From: a virus | Length of the DNA stretch: 22,530 nt | Strand: one strand, 5' to 3' | IMG/VR virus record: IMGVR_UViG_3300025769_000922 | Span: 1 to 22,530 of that record | Shown: one piece after another, positions 1-7,967 of the stretch | Layout: each line of letters begins with the position of its first letter | Numbering within the stretch: position 1 is the first letter of the stretch | The notes under the pieces: model-generated | Told to the model about the DNA's origin: nothing | The model's database searches: none | What the model saw: the letters and a program-made list of their open reading frames with translations, nothing else | Made by a program: the position numbers and the translations under genes

Positions 1-585
1 GCACAAAGCCAGCAGCAAGATCCTGTAATGATGCAGCTCCAAGCTCAGATGCAAGCCGAGCAAATGAAAGCAGAGATCAAGAAGTACGAAATAGATGTAG
101 ATGCTCAAGGCGAGAGAGATAAGCTTTACATCCAACAGCAACAGCTAGTACTTCAACAGCAGGAGCTCGAGCTTAAAAACAACGGTCTGCAGCTAGAGAT
201 GATGAAGATACAAGCTCAAGCGGCTGGCAAGGATAAGGATTCAGAGATCAAGAAAGAGCATAATCGTATGCAGTCACTTCTTGACCTCCAGCGGCTTGAG
301 TTAGAGCGAGTAGCTACCAGACTTTCCGAGACTGAAAAGCTCCTCGAGGAGCGGCGTTTAAGTCAGCAACAGCAGTTAGAGATGGTAAGGATGCAGCTTC
401 AGAGTGAGCAAGCTTTAGCCATGAGCCAATTCCAACAAGCAAGGGAGCCGGCTCCACAAAGAGAAACCCCCATAGTTATAAACAACGTAATCCCCAAGCG
501 AGGAAAGAGGCGGGCTAATATGCTAACCGACGAGTTAGGGAATGTAGCGGGAATAGAGGTAGAGGATCTTGAGGAGGAAAGCTAA
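1..585 (+). CDS. Portal protein, C-terminal coiled-coil part (partial, 5' end outside window)
   Basis: The reading frame is open from base 1 with no stop, so the internal ATG at 28 is very unlikely to be the true start; about 194 C-terminal residues are visible. They are dominated by Gln, Glu, Leu, Met and Lys in heptad-like order (for example QQQQLVLQQQELELK), which predicts a long coiled coil. The last 45 residues turn basic and then acidic (IPKRGKRR, then VEDLEEES). P22-like portals end in a long helical barrel with this composition, and the scaffold and capsid genes follow at 6927 and 7968, so I infer the dodecameric DNA-packaging portal. The N-terminal core that would prove this lies outside the window. 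Alternatives are another coiled-coil virion protein or a separate short gene starting at 28. Confidence 0.6.
   Translation, partial: AQSQQQDPVMMQLQAQMQAEQMKAEIKKYEIDVDAQGERDKLYIQQQQLVLQQQELELKNNGLQLEMMKIQAQAAGKDKDSEIKKEHNRMQSLLDLQRLELERVATRLSETEKLLEERRLSQQQQLEMVRMQLQSEQALAMSQFQQAREPAPQRETPIVINNVIPKRGKRRANMLTDELGNVAGIEVEDLEEES
571..577 (+). promoter_or_regulatory. Shine-Dalgarno site that fixes the GTG start at 586
   Basis: GAGGAGG lies inside the last codons of the portal gene, eight bases before GTG at 586. No ATG in that frame is near, so the strong site supports GTG as the real start and translation coupled to the portal gene. Confidence 0.7.
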
Positions 586-1113
586 GTGGTTGATCCAGTC
601 ACCCCTCCTACGCCAGTTATACCCCCTGATGGCAGTGTATCGTCTGACTGGGCGTATCCTCTTGGCGTATCTTTACTCTCTCAGCTATCTGACTCAACTA
701 AAAGCGATCTTCTGGCTGTTACTAACATCGGCACTAGTATTACTAGCGTTATTGAAAAAGCATTAGAGCGTATAGATGAGCTATCAGGGTTTACTACCTT
801 TCTGTTAGATGGCACACAGCTAGATAACCTGGCAAATGGCGGTAGTGTTACCTACACAGTCAGCAATACTGGTGACTCTCCAGCGGTACGATTGGTTATA
901 ATCCTAGGTGCAATAACTCCTACTTTTGGAGCTACTATAGAAGTGTCAGACGGTGTTTCAGCGTATGAGTTATCTTTATCTACTGCTAACAGTGTAAAAA
1001 GAATTGAGTTCAACGCATTGTCACCGAGCTTCGTAAGTTCGTTTACCATAACAAACAACACAGGCGTATCCCTAGCGTCTTCATCTAACAGTCTTGTCGT
1101 GGTGGGGTTATAG
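586..1113 (+). CDS. Hypothetical structural protein, beta-rich, 175 aa
   Basis: Starts at GTG directly after the portal stop codon, behind a strong GAGGAGG site. I do not recognise the family. Residues 1-20 are Pro-rich (PVTPPTPVIPPDG), residues about 30-68 look helical (SLLSQLSDSTKSDLLAV onwards), and residues about 75-175 are a run of short Thr/Ser/Val strands typical of a phage beta-sandwich, ending SSNSLVVVGL. There are no cysteines, signal peptide or TM segment. The stop codon abuts the ATG of the large beta-helix gene, so the two are co-translated. The layout of helix followed by beta-sandwich would suit a small adaptor or anchor for the neighbouring fibre-like proteins, but that is inference only. 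Confidence 0.75.
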   Translation: MVDPVTPPTPVIPPDGSVSSDWAYPLGVSLLSQLSDSTKSDLLAVTNIGTSITSVIEKALERIDELSGFTTFLLDGTQLDNLANGGSVTYTVSNTGDSPAVRLVIILGAITPTFGATIEVSDGVSAYELSLSTANSVKRIEFNALSPSFVSSFTITNNTGVSLASSSNSLVVVGL

Positions 1114-4100
1114 ATGGCAAATATTACGGTTAGCACATCTTCGAACATGGATGACCCAGCCAATCTAGCGTTAGGCAATGGGGAACAAATAACTATTACA
1201 AACAACGCAATACTGACTGTTGACAGTGACCACAAGTATTCACAACAAGCCGCAAATCCAAAAGTGGTTTTTACAAATGTTGGAACAAAGTATTTTGTTG
1301 ATGGGAAAAAAGTTTGGTGGATACCGTTTGACGCCTCAAGCGGTAATGTTCCAGCGTTATCAACATACGGCACAACAGACGTTGAAATAAGTTCCGTTGG
1401 AGTTGGCGAGTTTTTAGGTGTCTGGGCAAATCTTGGTGATGAAGCACCAATGACCGCAGGTACAGCATTACCCACAAGTGGCTACGTCAAACTGCGAGAA
1501 AAGACAGGCACAATAGCTGATAATGACGTGCTCACCTTCACAAACAACAGCGCAACAGTAACAGTCAACAGCGCAACAGGTGGCCAGCGTGGATGGATAA
1601 GAAGCACGCTTACAGACTTAAACTATCCAGGAGAAGATGGATACAAAGGTTATGGCACAATCGAGGTTGATGGTGATTGGTTCGAGCTTGGCACAAGTGA
1701 TGGAACAACAACGCAAACTTTTCAGTTTTACTTGCCAACAATAACAGCGGCCGTTCAAGTTGAAACTGGGGCAGGAACAGGGGTTTATGAATGGTGGTGC
1801 AATTATAGTACATCGCACGCAAGTTATCCTAACGCAATTAGAGGTTACACAAGCACAGCAACTGGTTTAATTACGTTTACAAAAGCTCCGCCCAATGGGG
1901 CAAAAGTGCGTGTTCCAAACGTATATCAAGGTAGTTTCTATAATATCAACACACTTTATCCAGCAAAATTTGCAGGCGTGTTGAATGTAACAATTAAAAA
2001 AGCGGTTTGTTGGGGCGGTTTCCAAGGGTATCAAACTTCATCACAGTTTTTGTTAGTTGCCAGTGCAACGGATTCAGTTTTGCAATTCTGGGTAAGTGGT
2101 GCCGCAGCTAAAACAGTAACGCTTACTAATTGCGCCAGCGATTACTTTCTTGCAAGTGTAAACGGTTGTGACACGTTGAGCATCTCAAATTGTTATTTAT
2201 TGCCAGGACGTTCTCCATTTGGCGTCACAGCAATAAACACAAAAACAGTTACAATTACTGACAGTTTTATTCATGCGGCTACAGGAGAAAAAGATAAAGC
2301 AGTAGAGCTAACTGGAGTGAGTGGCGGCAGTATATCGAATACAACAATGATTAGCGGTGGAAGCGGTGGTACGATTGTCAATGCCACAGGGGTAAATAAT
2401 TTTACGTTCAACAACGTATCGTTTTGCGCAAGAACAACCGCAGTAAATTACTCAAAGGGGTTTGCGTTTACGTTTCTTGATTCTAACGACATTGTTATAA
2501 ATGGAGTTTCAAAATTAAGTGGCGACTACGGAACAAACACTTCAGCTTATGGGTTATTGAGTGTTACTAACTGCTATCGTTTGCACGTAAGAAATATTGG
2601 GACGGCTTCAAATCCCTATGAATCTGACACTGGCGCAACTGCTACTAAACAAGCGTTAGCTACAGTTTCGGGTTGGTATGATAGTTCAATTTATAAAGTC
2701 TTTCATGAAAATCCGACTATTTATGGGATTAGATTATTTAATGTGAATATTACCGAGTGTGATAACGGTTCCAGCACAACAGGTTTTATTACGGTAAACG
2801 GCAATCAAAAACGAATGAAGTTCAATCCAAAAAAACAAGCAGCCAAATCAACAGGACCGTATTTCTTTGACGCTGTATATAATTCAGAAACGAGTATTGC
2901 GGTCGGCGTCAATTTCTGTGCGCCTTATTTGCGAGACGAGGTTGATAGATTAAAAGATATGGTTGAGGTTACAGTTGGCAATGAACAAGAGGTGTTTCCA
3001 GCGTTTACAAATATCTCTGAAGACCAGATACAAAACAAGGAAATTATATATACATGGAACTATTACGTTAAGGGAATAAACGCATTTAATACTTTTGACG
3101 AAACTGACTGGACCGTTATAAATAATTTATTTGATGGAAATTATCGTTCAGCAGATTACTACGCACGTTATTACCAGATTGATAACAGGAGCGGTTGGAG
3201 TGCTTGGAAGTCGTTGACAGGCGCAAATATAAGCGGCGAAACCCCAAATCCAGCAGGTTGTAGATTGCGTTTTAAGCTAGTTGGAACAACTAACGTAGCG
3301 AAGATAGCATGGAGAGGTACACTTGAGGGAACAACAACTCCTGCAATTATTGCGGCAAATCCTTACCCATTATCCGAGCCAAAAGTTATTGTTGATAATG
3401 CTGAAGCTGATACGCTTGTTGCATTGTTTAACGACAGTGACGGATTGTTAATGTCAATCGAAAAAGGTGTTGATACGATTACAACCTACAGTGAATATTA
3501 TCAAGCTAATCAAACGCAACGTGTTCGGATAGCAAAAGCGGGATATTATCCTCTACAAATCCCTTTGAATATTGTTGAAACGGAGCAAATCTTGCCTATC
3601 GTGCAAGAGGCAAACGGATTGCCGACTACTACACCAACAGCGACAGGGATAAGTGTAACTATTCACAGCACGCCGCAGCAATTAGGTGGTTTGGATTTTT
3701 CAATATCAATCGTTGTGACAGACGGCAGTTCACCAGCAACAATCGCTCATTACATAAACTATTATCGAGCGCAGGACGAATATAACTTACTTGGAACTTT
3801 GGCAAACATAGCGTTGCATGAAGCCGTGATTCCCGTAGGTACAAATTACGAAACGGCACGAGGACAAGTCTTTGGTTCAGCAGGGGCAACGCTCAAAGGC
3901 GTTCGGGTTGTAGATGGCAGTGGAAACGAGATTCCAGGGTTTGCTCGTATGCAAGCCGACGACGGAAGCTATTATTCGCCAGCGGCGGCATATACTCTTA
4001 CAGTAAGTAATATCGTGTCAGGCAGTCGGTTGCTTTTGAGAAGAACAGACACGCAAGCAGTGATTTACAATAATATCCCTGGCACTACGTTCACCCACAC

Positions 4101-4242
4101 ATATACTCACACTTCAGATATTCCAGTCGAAATAGTAGTGCGTAAAGCAACTACATCACCGTACTATCAGGAGTGGAGTACCACAACAACGCTATCTAAC
4201 AGTAACAACACACAAACGGCTAACCAATTAAGTGATGGATAA
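1114..4242 (+). CDS. Large beta-helix virion protein, probable adhesin or fibre, 1042 aa
   Basis: Longest gene in the window. The N-terminus (about 1-170) has a pattern I associate with phage structural proteins: ITITNNAILTVDSDHKY, a VWWIPFD strand, then a Gly/Thr-rich stretch ending near GWIRS. Residues about 330-500 repeat short rungs (TVTLTNC, TLSISNC, TVTITDS, GSISNTT, FTFNNVS, LLSVTNC), the signature of a right-handed parallel beta-helix as in tailspikes and pectate-lyase-like adhesins. Residues about 870-1020 resemble residues about 236-400 of the next gene product. No catalytic motif was identified, so receptor binding or decoration is more defensible than depolymerase activity. Leu codons differ from the capsid genes: 21 TTG and only 5 CTA of 61. 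It sits in an unusual place, between portal and scaffold. Confidence 0.8.
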   Translation: MANITVSTSSNMDDPANLALGNGEQITITNNAILTVDSDHKYSQQAANPKVVFTNVGTKYFVDGKKVWWIPFDASSGNVPALSTYGTTDVEISSVGVGEFLGVWANLGDEAPMTAGTALPTSGYVKLREKTGTIADNDVLTFTNNSATVTVNSATGGQRGWIRSTLTDLNYPGEDGYKGYGTIEVDGDWFELGTSDGTTTQTFQFYLPTITAAVQVETGAGTGVYEWWCNYSTSHASYPNAIRGYTSTATGLITFTKAPPNGAKVRVPNVYQGSFYNINTLYPAKFAGVLNVTIKKAVCWGGFQGYQTSSQFLLVASATDSVLQFWVSGAAAKTVTLTNCASDYFLASVNGCDTLSISNCYLLPGRSPFGVTAINTKTVTITDSFIHAATGEKDKAVELTGVSGGSISNTTMISGGSGGTIVNATGVNNFTFNNVSFCARTTAVNYSKGFAFTFLDSNDIVINGVSKLSGDYGTNTSAYGLLSVTNCYRLHVRNIGTASNPYESDTGATATKQALATVSGWYDSSIYKVFHENPTIYGIRLFNVNITECDNGSSTTGFITVNGNQKRMKFNPKKQAAKSTGPYFFDAVYNSETSIAVGVNFCAPYLRDEVDRLKDMVEVTVGNEQEVFPAFTNISEDQIQNKEIIYTWNYYVKGINAFNTFDETDWTVINNLFDGNYRSADYYARYYQIDNRSGWSAWKSLTGANISGETPNPAGCRLRFKLVGTTNVAKIAWRGTLEGTTTPAIIAANPYPLSEPKVIVDNAEADTLVALFNDSDGLLMSIEKGVDTITTYSEYYQANQTQRVRIAKAGYYPLQIPLNIVETEQILPIVQEANGLPTTTPTATGISVTIHSTPQQLGGLDFSISIVVTDGSSPATIAHYINYYRAQDEYNLLGTLANIALHEAVIPVGTNYETARGQVFGSAGATLKGVRVVDGSGNEIPGFARMQADDGSYYSPAAAYTLTVSNIVSGSRLLLRRTDTQAVIYNNIPGTTFTHTYTHTSDIPVEIVVRKATTSPYYQEWSTTTTLSNSNNTQTANQLSDG

Positions 4243-4245
4243 GAT

Positions 4246-5682
4246 ATGGCAATAGGTGACGATTTTTCAATAAGCGCAAATGGTGACATAAGGCACACAA
4301 GCGGTACTACGGTTTACAGCGTACTTGAATTGCATGAATGGCTGCAGGATTTAGCTGATGATGCTGCTTCAACTGGGAATGATGATCTTGATATTCTATC
4401 GCCTAATCCGTCAAAGTTAGATGGTCCTAGAGACAGTGCGGTAGCAAGTCGTCTTAACTTACTTACTGATGGTAGTGTAGCTTTTAACATTGATGACACT
4501 GCTGCTGAGTATTTTAATTTTGGATCAATTAAACAAGATGGCGCAGATGTTCAGTATTCCGGCTTAAAAACTATCGGTGGTATTGTTGCCAATAGCCCAG
4601 TTTATGTAGTGCAAAACGGTTCAAAGCTTACCTCATTTTGGGCAGATGGGCACATACAGATTTTAGTAAAAGTAAAAACTGGGGGAACCTTAATAGATGG
4701 CGGTGATGTTACTGCTTTCTCTCGAAAGTGGACACAAACCTACTCACACTTCGATGTTAATTTAGCAGCAGGTGGTGAGACTTCAGCAGCTCTTGCAACG
4801 GCAACGGATGGCAATATTACGCTTACCGAAGCACAAGCAGCAGCTCTATCAACAGATGTGGCAATTACGTTTGGCGATACAACTCAGGATTTAGGGAACG
4901 GTAATGGGTCAAAGTTATACAAAGGAACAATAGCTTTATCTAATGGCATAACGCTCCAGGAGGCGTATCAGTACCTTCAATACATTACTAGAGAAGGCAG
5001 TACAACAACGCTTAACAGCATACCAGGTTGGCGGTATCGAGTGCTAAATAGTGCATATACAGAAATACCTTCAGCTCCTTTCGGTACATTTGCTGGAGGT
5101 ACGTTCTTCTTTGCTCAAGGTTGGTATGTATCAGGAGTATTAGCAGCAGAAGCTACTAAGTATCAGCTAATTGCTCACGATGGTACGACACAAGTACCGC
5201 CTACAACTGTAACAATATCAGTAGGTAATCTTGTTTCAGGTGATAGAGTTCTGGTTGCTAGAGACAATGGAAGCGGAGGTATTCTTACCGATGAATACAC
5301 GCCAGCAGTTACAAGCTCAGGGGCTACATCTATTGTGGTAAGTGAGACAATTAAGACGGATACTCCGGCAGCAGGAGTAATACGGATAAAAGGGGCTAGA
5401 TATACTTACACAAGTATAACAGCAGGAACAAAAACCTTTAATGGCTTATCCCCTGCTTTAGCTGAAAACATACAAACTACCGATGAGGTATTTGTACCGT
5501 TTATAGATACAGCTACTACAACAACAAGTCAGTCAGTGTTGTTTGTGTATGACGCTAATTTTAATGCTAGAGTGGACGTAAGAAATGGTAGCGGTGTAGC
5601 TCCGATAATACCGTTTACTACTACAATAGGTGTGACTAATGCTGGTGGTAGTGTAAATGCCAGCCGTAACAGTGATGTGTAA
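4246..5682 (+). CDS. Phage structural protein, probable fibre or decoration component, 478 aa
   Basis: Begins three bases after the previous stop. The N-terminus contains VYSVLELHEWLQDLADDAA (about residues 24-42), followed by a Ser/Asp-rich stretch and many beta strands (YSGLKTIGGIV, IQILVKVKTGG). I recognise this arrangement from structural genes of diverse tailed phages, but its role has not, to my knowledge, been pinned down. Residues about 236-400 resemble the C-terminus of the preceding protein, including ISVGNLVSGDRVLVAR against VSNIVSGSRLLLRR. It ends in a Thr/Val-rich strand series. There is no signal peptide, TM segment or enzyme motif. A shared C-terminal module in adjacent genes suggests that the two proteins assemble side by side or bind a common partner. 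Confidence 0.8.
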   Translation: MAIGDDFSISANGDIRHTSGTTVYSVLELHEWLQDLADDAASTGNDDLDILSPNPSKLDGPRDSAVASRLNLLTDGSVAFNIDDTAAEYFNFGSIKQDGADVQYSGLKTIGGIVANSPVYVVQNGSKLTSFWADGHIQILVKVKTGGTLIDGGDVTAFSRKWTQTYSHFDVNLAAGGETSAALATATDGNITLTEAQAAALSTDVAITFGDTTQDLGNGNGSKLYKGTIALSNGITLQEAYQYLQYITREGSTTTLNSIPGWRYRVLNSAYTEIPSAPFGTFAGGTFFFAQGWYVSGVLAAEATKYQLIAHDGTTQVPPTTVTISVGNLVSGDRVLVARDNGSGGILTDEYTPAVTSSGATSIVVSETIKTDTPAAGVIRIKGARYTYTSITAGTKTFNGLSPALAENIQTTDEVFVPFIDTATTTTSQSVLFVYDANFNARVDVRNGSGVAPIIPFTTTIGVTNAGGSVNASRNSDV

Positions 5683-6308
5683 TGCCATATTACAGCGAGC
5701 CGTTTACCTTCAATTTTGATACGTCGCTAATAGCCGTCGATAGTGGAGTAGTCGATGTAGACTGCAATACTCTCTATGATGCTATTAAGTTAGCGCAATG
5801 GAGTGAGGAGGGAATTATCTATGAAAGAATCGGAAAAGGATCAGGGCTTGATGACCTCGGACCCGGCGTCCAAGTCGGTATCACCGTCGAGTTACTGGGG
5901 TCGTGGCAACTGTTGTTTCCAGTCGGAAACTACATTGCACGAGTCGCCGGAGGAAACCTCGTCGGAGGACCAGGGGGAGACCCAGTCGCTTACTCAGCAG
6001 GAGTGCAAACCCTCTTAATTCAATCAGCGAATAGTACGGTAGTTAGCACGTCTGGAAGCATACCTACAGCTACACAGATAGCGGATACAGTTTTGAAACG
6101 GTCTACAAGTAATGTAGAAGCAAGCGGAACAGGTGACACTTTATCGCTAAAATCGCTTTATGGAATGATTGCTCAAGGCGTTCATAACACACAGGTTAAT
6201 GGCTCAAAGCTGGTGATAACTAAAAGTGATGACAGTACGACGCTAGGGGAGCGTACTATAACAACTGATGCAACGGCATTACCGATTACAGGGCTAGATA
6301 GTGACTAA
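5682..6308 (+). CDS. Phage minor structural protein, 208 aa
   Basis: Start and the previous stop share a base (TAATG), so translation is coupled. The N-terminus (FTFNFDTSLIAVDSG, NTLYDAIKLAQW, LLGSWQLLFPVGNYIARVAGG) follows the order of a widespread phage tail or virion module: a strand-rich segment, a short helix, then a Trp-containing strand and a Gly-rich turn. Residues about 125-208 follow another common pattern: PTATQIADTVLKR, a helix (LSLKSLYGMIAQG), and a final strand LVITKSDDSTTLGERTI. This C-terminal part is common among minor structural proteins of tailed phages. Together with its two upstream neighbours it forms a co-translated block. The exact location in the virion is unknown. 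Confidence 0.75.
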   Translation: MPYYSEPFTFNFDTSLIAVDSGVVDVDCNTLYDAIKLAQWSEEGIIYERIGKGSGLDDLGPGVQVGITVELLGSWQLLFPVGNYIARVAGGNLVGGPGGDPVAYSAGVQTLLIQSANSTVVSTSGSIPTATQIADTVLKRSTSNVEASGTGDTLSLKSLYGMIAQGVHNTQVNGSKLVITKSDDSTTLGERTITTDATALPITGLDSD

Positions 6309-6630
6309 TGGTGGCTTTCAGAATCATCTACACTTTTTGTATGGCTTACCTGGCGGTATTCTTACTAGAAGAGATACCTCGGATATTCTGGACGTTGATA
6401 GGAAGCGCAGAAAGAGGGAGGAGCAACGGCTAGAGGAGATTGTAGCCGCTCAGCTTCTCCAAGAGCAGCTCGAGCAGGTAGAGCTAGCGCCGGAGGTAGA
6501 GGAAGAGACTTTAAGAGAGGTTTTACAAGCTAAGCTCTATCAGGAGCCAAAGCTTGGCGAGGTAGTGGGGATTGATAGGAAGCGGCGGATAACGCTCCTT
6601 CTTATGTTATTGGAGTTAGATGATGAGTAA
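6301..6630 (+). CDS. Small charged coiled-coil protein, 109 aa
   Basis: GTG start inside the last codons of the previous gene (GTGACTAA overlap); upstream Shine-Dalgarno match is weak. Residues 5-25 are aromatic and Gly-rich (GGFQNHLHFLYGLPGG), then comes a highly charged helix (DRKRRKREEQRLEEI, AAQLLQEQLEQVEL) and a second DRKRR near residue 95 followed by a Leu-rich acidic end. I read it as a short virion-associated or assembly protein with a coiled coil; no function is known to me. A TAATG-linked ATG at 6308 in another frame would encode 41 residues and is treated as a finding rather than a gene. Confidence 0.6.
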   Translation: MTNGGFQNHLHFLYGLPGGILTRRDTSDILDVDRKRRKREEQRLEEIVAAQLLQEQLEQVELAPEVEEETLREVLQAKLYQEPKLGEVVGIDRKRRITLLLMLLELDDE

Positions 6631-6934
6631 ATACAAGCTATATCAGTGGTGTCCGGTACAAAAAAAAGTAGTACCAATAGAAGAGGTTAGGCGGGAAACA
6701 TGGGCTAGAGATCTCTTTATTCAAGATGACATGGAGCCAACTAGAAACCCTCTTAATCCAAAAGAGATATTTACGAGCAAATCTAAGCTCCGTAAACGGT
6801 ATCAAGAAGCGGGAGTGGTGGAAGTGGGCGACGCTTACGAGCGAGGTTACGATCCGCATAAGCGCTTTGATGATGACAACAAGAAGCTAACTAATAACAT
6901 TATGCAACAACTGCGGGAGAGGTTGAATGGATAA
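6623..6934 (+). CDS. Conserved small phage protein upstream of scaffold, 103 aa
   Basis: Two ATGs occur in tandem (6620 and 6623). I prefer the second because GGAG at 6612-6615 is then seven bases away. The sequence begins MSKYKLYQWCPVQKKVVP and contains DDMEPTRNPLNPKEIFTSKS followed by RYQEAGVVEVGD. I recognise this layout from small proteins that accompany scaffold and capsid genes in podoviruses with P22-like portals: a predicted pocket, then MEP...N/HP, then a TSKS/KxxR turn and a G-x-x-E-V-G segment. Their role is unproven; an assembly or regulatory role is plausible from position. The gene overlaps both neighbours by a few bases. Confidence 0.75.
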   Translation: MSKYKLYQWCPVQKKVVPIEEVRRETWARDLFIQDDMEPTRNPLNPKEIFTSKSKLRKRYQEAGVVEVGDAYERGYDPHKRFDDDNKKLTNNIMQQLRERLNG

Positions 6935-7946
6935 CGAAGAAAGAACAGAAGAGGTAGTAGAGGTAGTAGAGGAATCTAACAGCATTAGAGACTCCTTAGA
7001 ATCAAATTACACTGGGGAAGAGGAAAGCTCTATAGCTGATACAGCGGTAGCTCCGACAAATTATAGAGAGGAAGAGGCAGTAGGAGCTCCTCGAGCGGTA
7101 GCACCTCCTTCGGATATGAATAAGGCAGAGCAAGAAGCGTTTCTTAATCCTACTCGGGAAAATAGTCACGTTTTACAGGGCTATCTTTCTAGGCGCTCTT
7201 TAGAGACTCGGCAAGAGTACGAAAAGAGAAGGGTAGAGCTAGAAAAGCTACAGAATGAGACTCAGCCATTTTATGAGACCTACAATAAGCACCGAGATCA
7301 CTACAGTAAGACCGGCATAAGCGCTAAAGATGTATTTGATCGGTCGATCGAGTGGGATATGGCTATGCAGAGCAATCCAGTGGATACGGCGCTAGATTGG
7401 TTAGATGCTTATGGGTTGACGGTAGATGACCTACTAGATAGAGCGCCAATACCTGGGGAGGTATCAAGGCAAGAGCCAGCTCCTAATGCCAATTACCTTA
7501 CTAGGGAAGAGGCAGAATCCATAGCGGAGGAGAGGATCAGCCGCATGCTGGAGGAGCAGCGAGAAAAAGAGGTAGCCGTACAAACCCTAGGTAGTGTACA
7601 ACAGTTTATGCAGAGTAAACCTCTCTTTACAGCTACCGATGCACAGACGGCAGCGCAGCTAGAAGAGAGAATGGCTCCTATAGTGTCGGCTCTAAGCCAA
7701 CAGGGTGGGCGCTCCTCTCAAGAGGTTCTTGAGACAGCGTATAACTATGTGGTAAAGGGCGATCCAATCTTCAGCGACCTCGAGCGAAAGCTTACAGGTG
7801 CTAGAGATGTGAAAGCACAACAGGCGCAGACTGCTAGAGCTAAAAAAGCTACTAAAAGCATTTCGGGCAGTGTAGGTAGCGCTCCCCCGAAGATAGACGT
7901 AAAAGACATAAGAGAGAATCTACGGCGAAGATTAAGCGAGCTGTAG
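6927..7946 (+). CDS. Head scaffolding protein (putative), 339 aa
   Basis: ATG lies inside the end of the preceding gene (ATGGATAA overlap), preceded by GGGAGAGG at 6915-6922. It lies directly upstream of the capsid gene, where scaffolds are usually encoded. The N-terminus (1-60) is strongly acidic, the centre has long helices (RRSLETRQEYEKRRVELEKL; YLTREEAESIAEERISRM), and the C-terminus (about 290-339) is basic, Ala/Lys-rich and ends in a short helix, DIRENLRRRLSEL. Acidic-to-basic polarity with a C-terminal capsid-binding helix is the usual scaffold design. It would guide coat-protein assembly and leave or be degraded before packaging. No protease motif is visible. Confidence 0.75.
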   Translation: MDNEERTEEVVEVVEESNSIRDSLESNYTGEEESSIADTAVAPTNYREEEAVGAPRAVAPPSDMNKAEQEAFLNPTRENSHVLQGYLSRRSLETRQEYEKRRVELEKLQNETQPFYETYNKHRDHYSKTGISAKDVFDRSIEWDMAMQSNPVDTALDWLDAYGLTVDDLLDRAPIPGEVSRQEPAPNANYLTREEAESIAEERISRMLEEQREKEVAVQTLGSVQQFMQSKPLFTATDAQTAAQLEERMAPIVSALSQQGGRSSQEVLETAYNYVVKGDPIFSDLERKLTGARDVKAQQAQTARAKKATKSISGSVGSAPPKIDVKDIRENLRRRLSEL

Positions 7947-7967
7947 GTCTTAATAATGGGGTAAGAA

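Noticed and set aside
569-766. TTG-initiated frame encoding a 65-residue hydrophobic peptide overlapping the gene at 586
   Set aside because: The same GAGGAGG serves the GTG at 586, the TTG lies before and within that site, and the 586 frame is longer and abuts both neighbours.
852-1475. 207-codon open frame on the minus strand
   Set aside because: It spans the junction of two well-supported plus-strand genes, shows no familiar motif or ribosome site, and would oppose the whole late operon.
5803-6018. 71-codon plus-strand frame inside the 208-residue structural gene
   Set aside because: Ser/Glu-rich composition without motif; the overlapping frame has recognisable phage structural patterns and coupled start.
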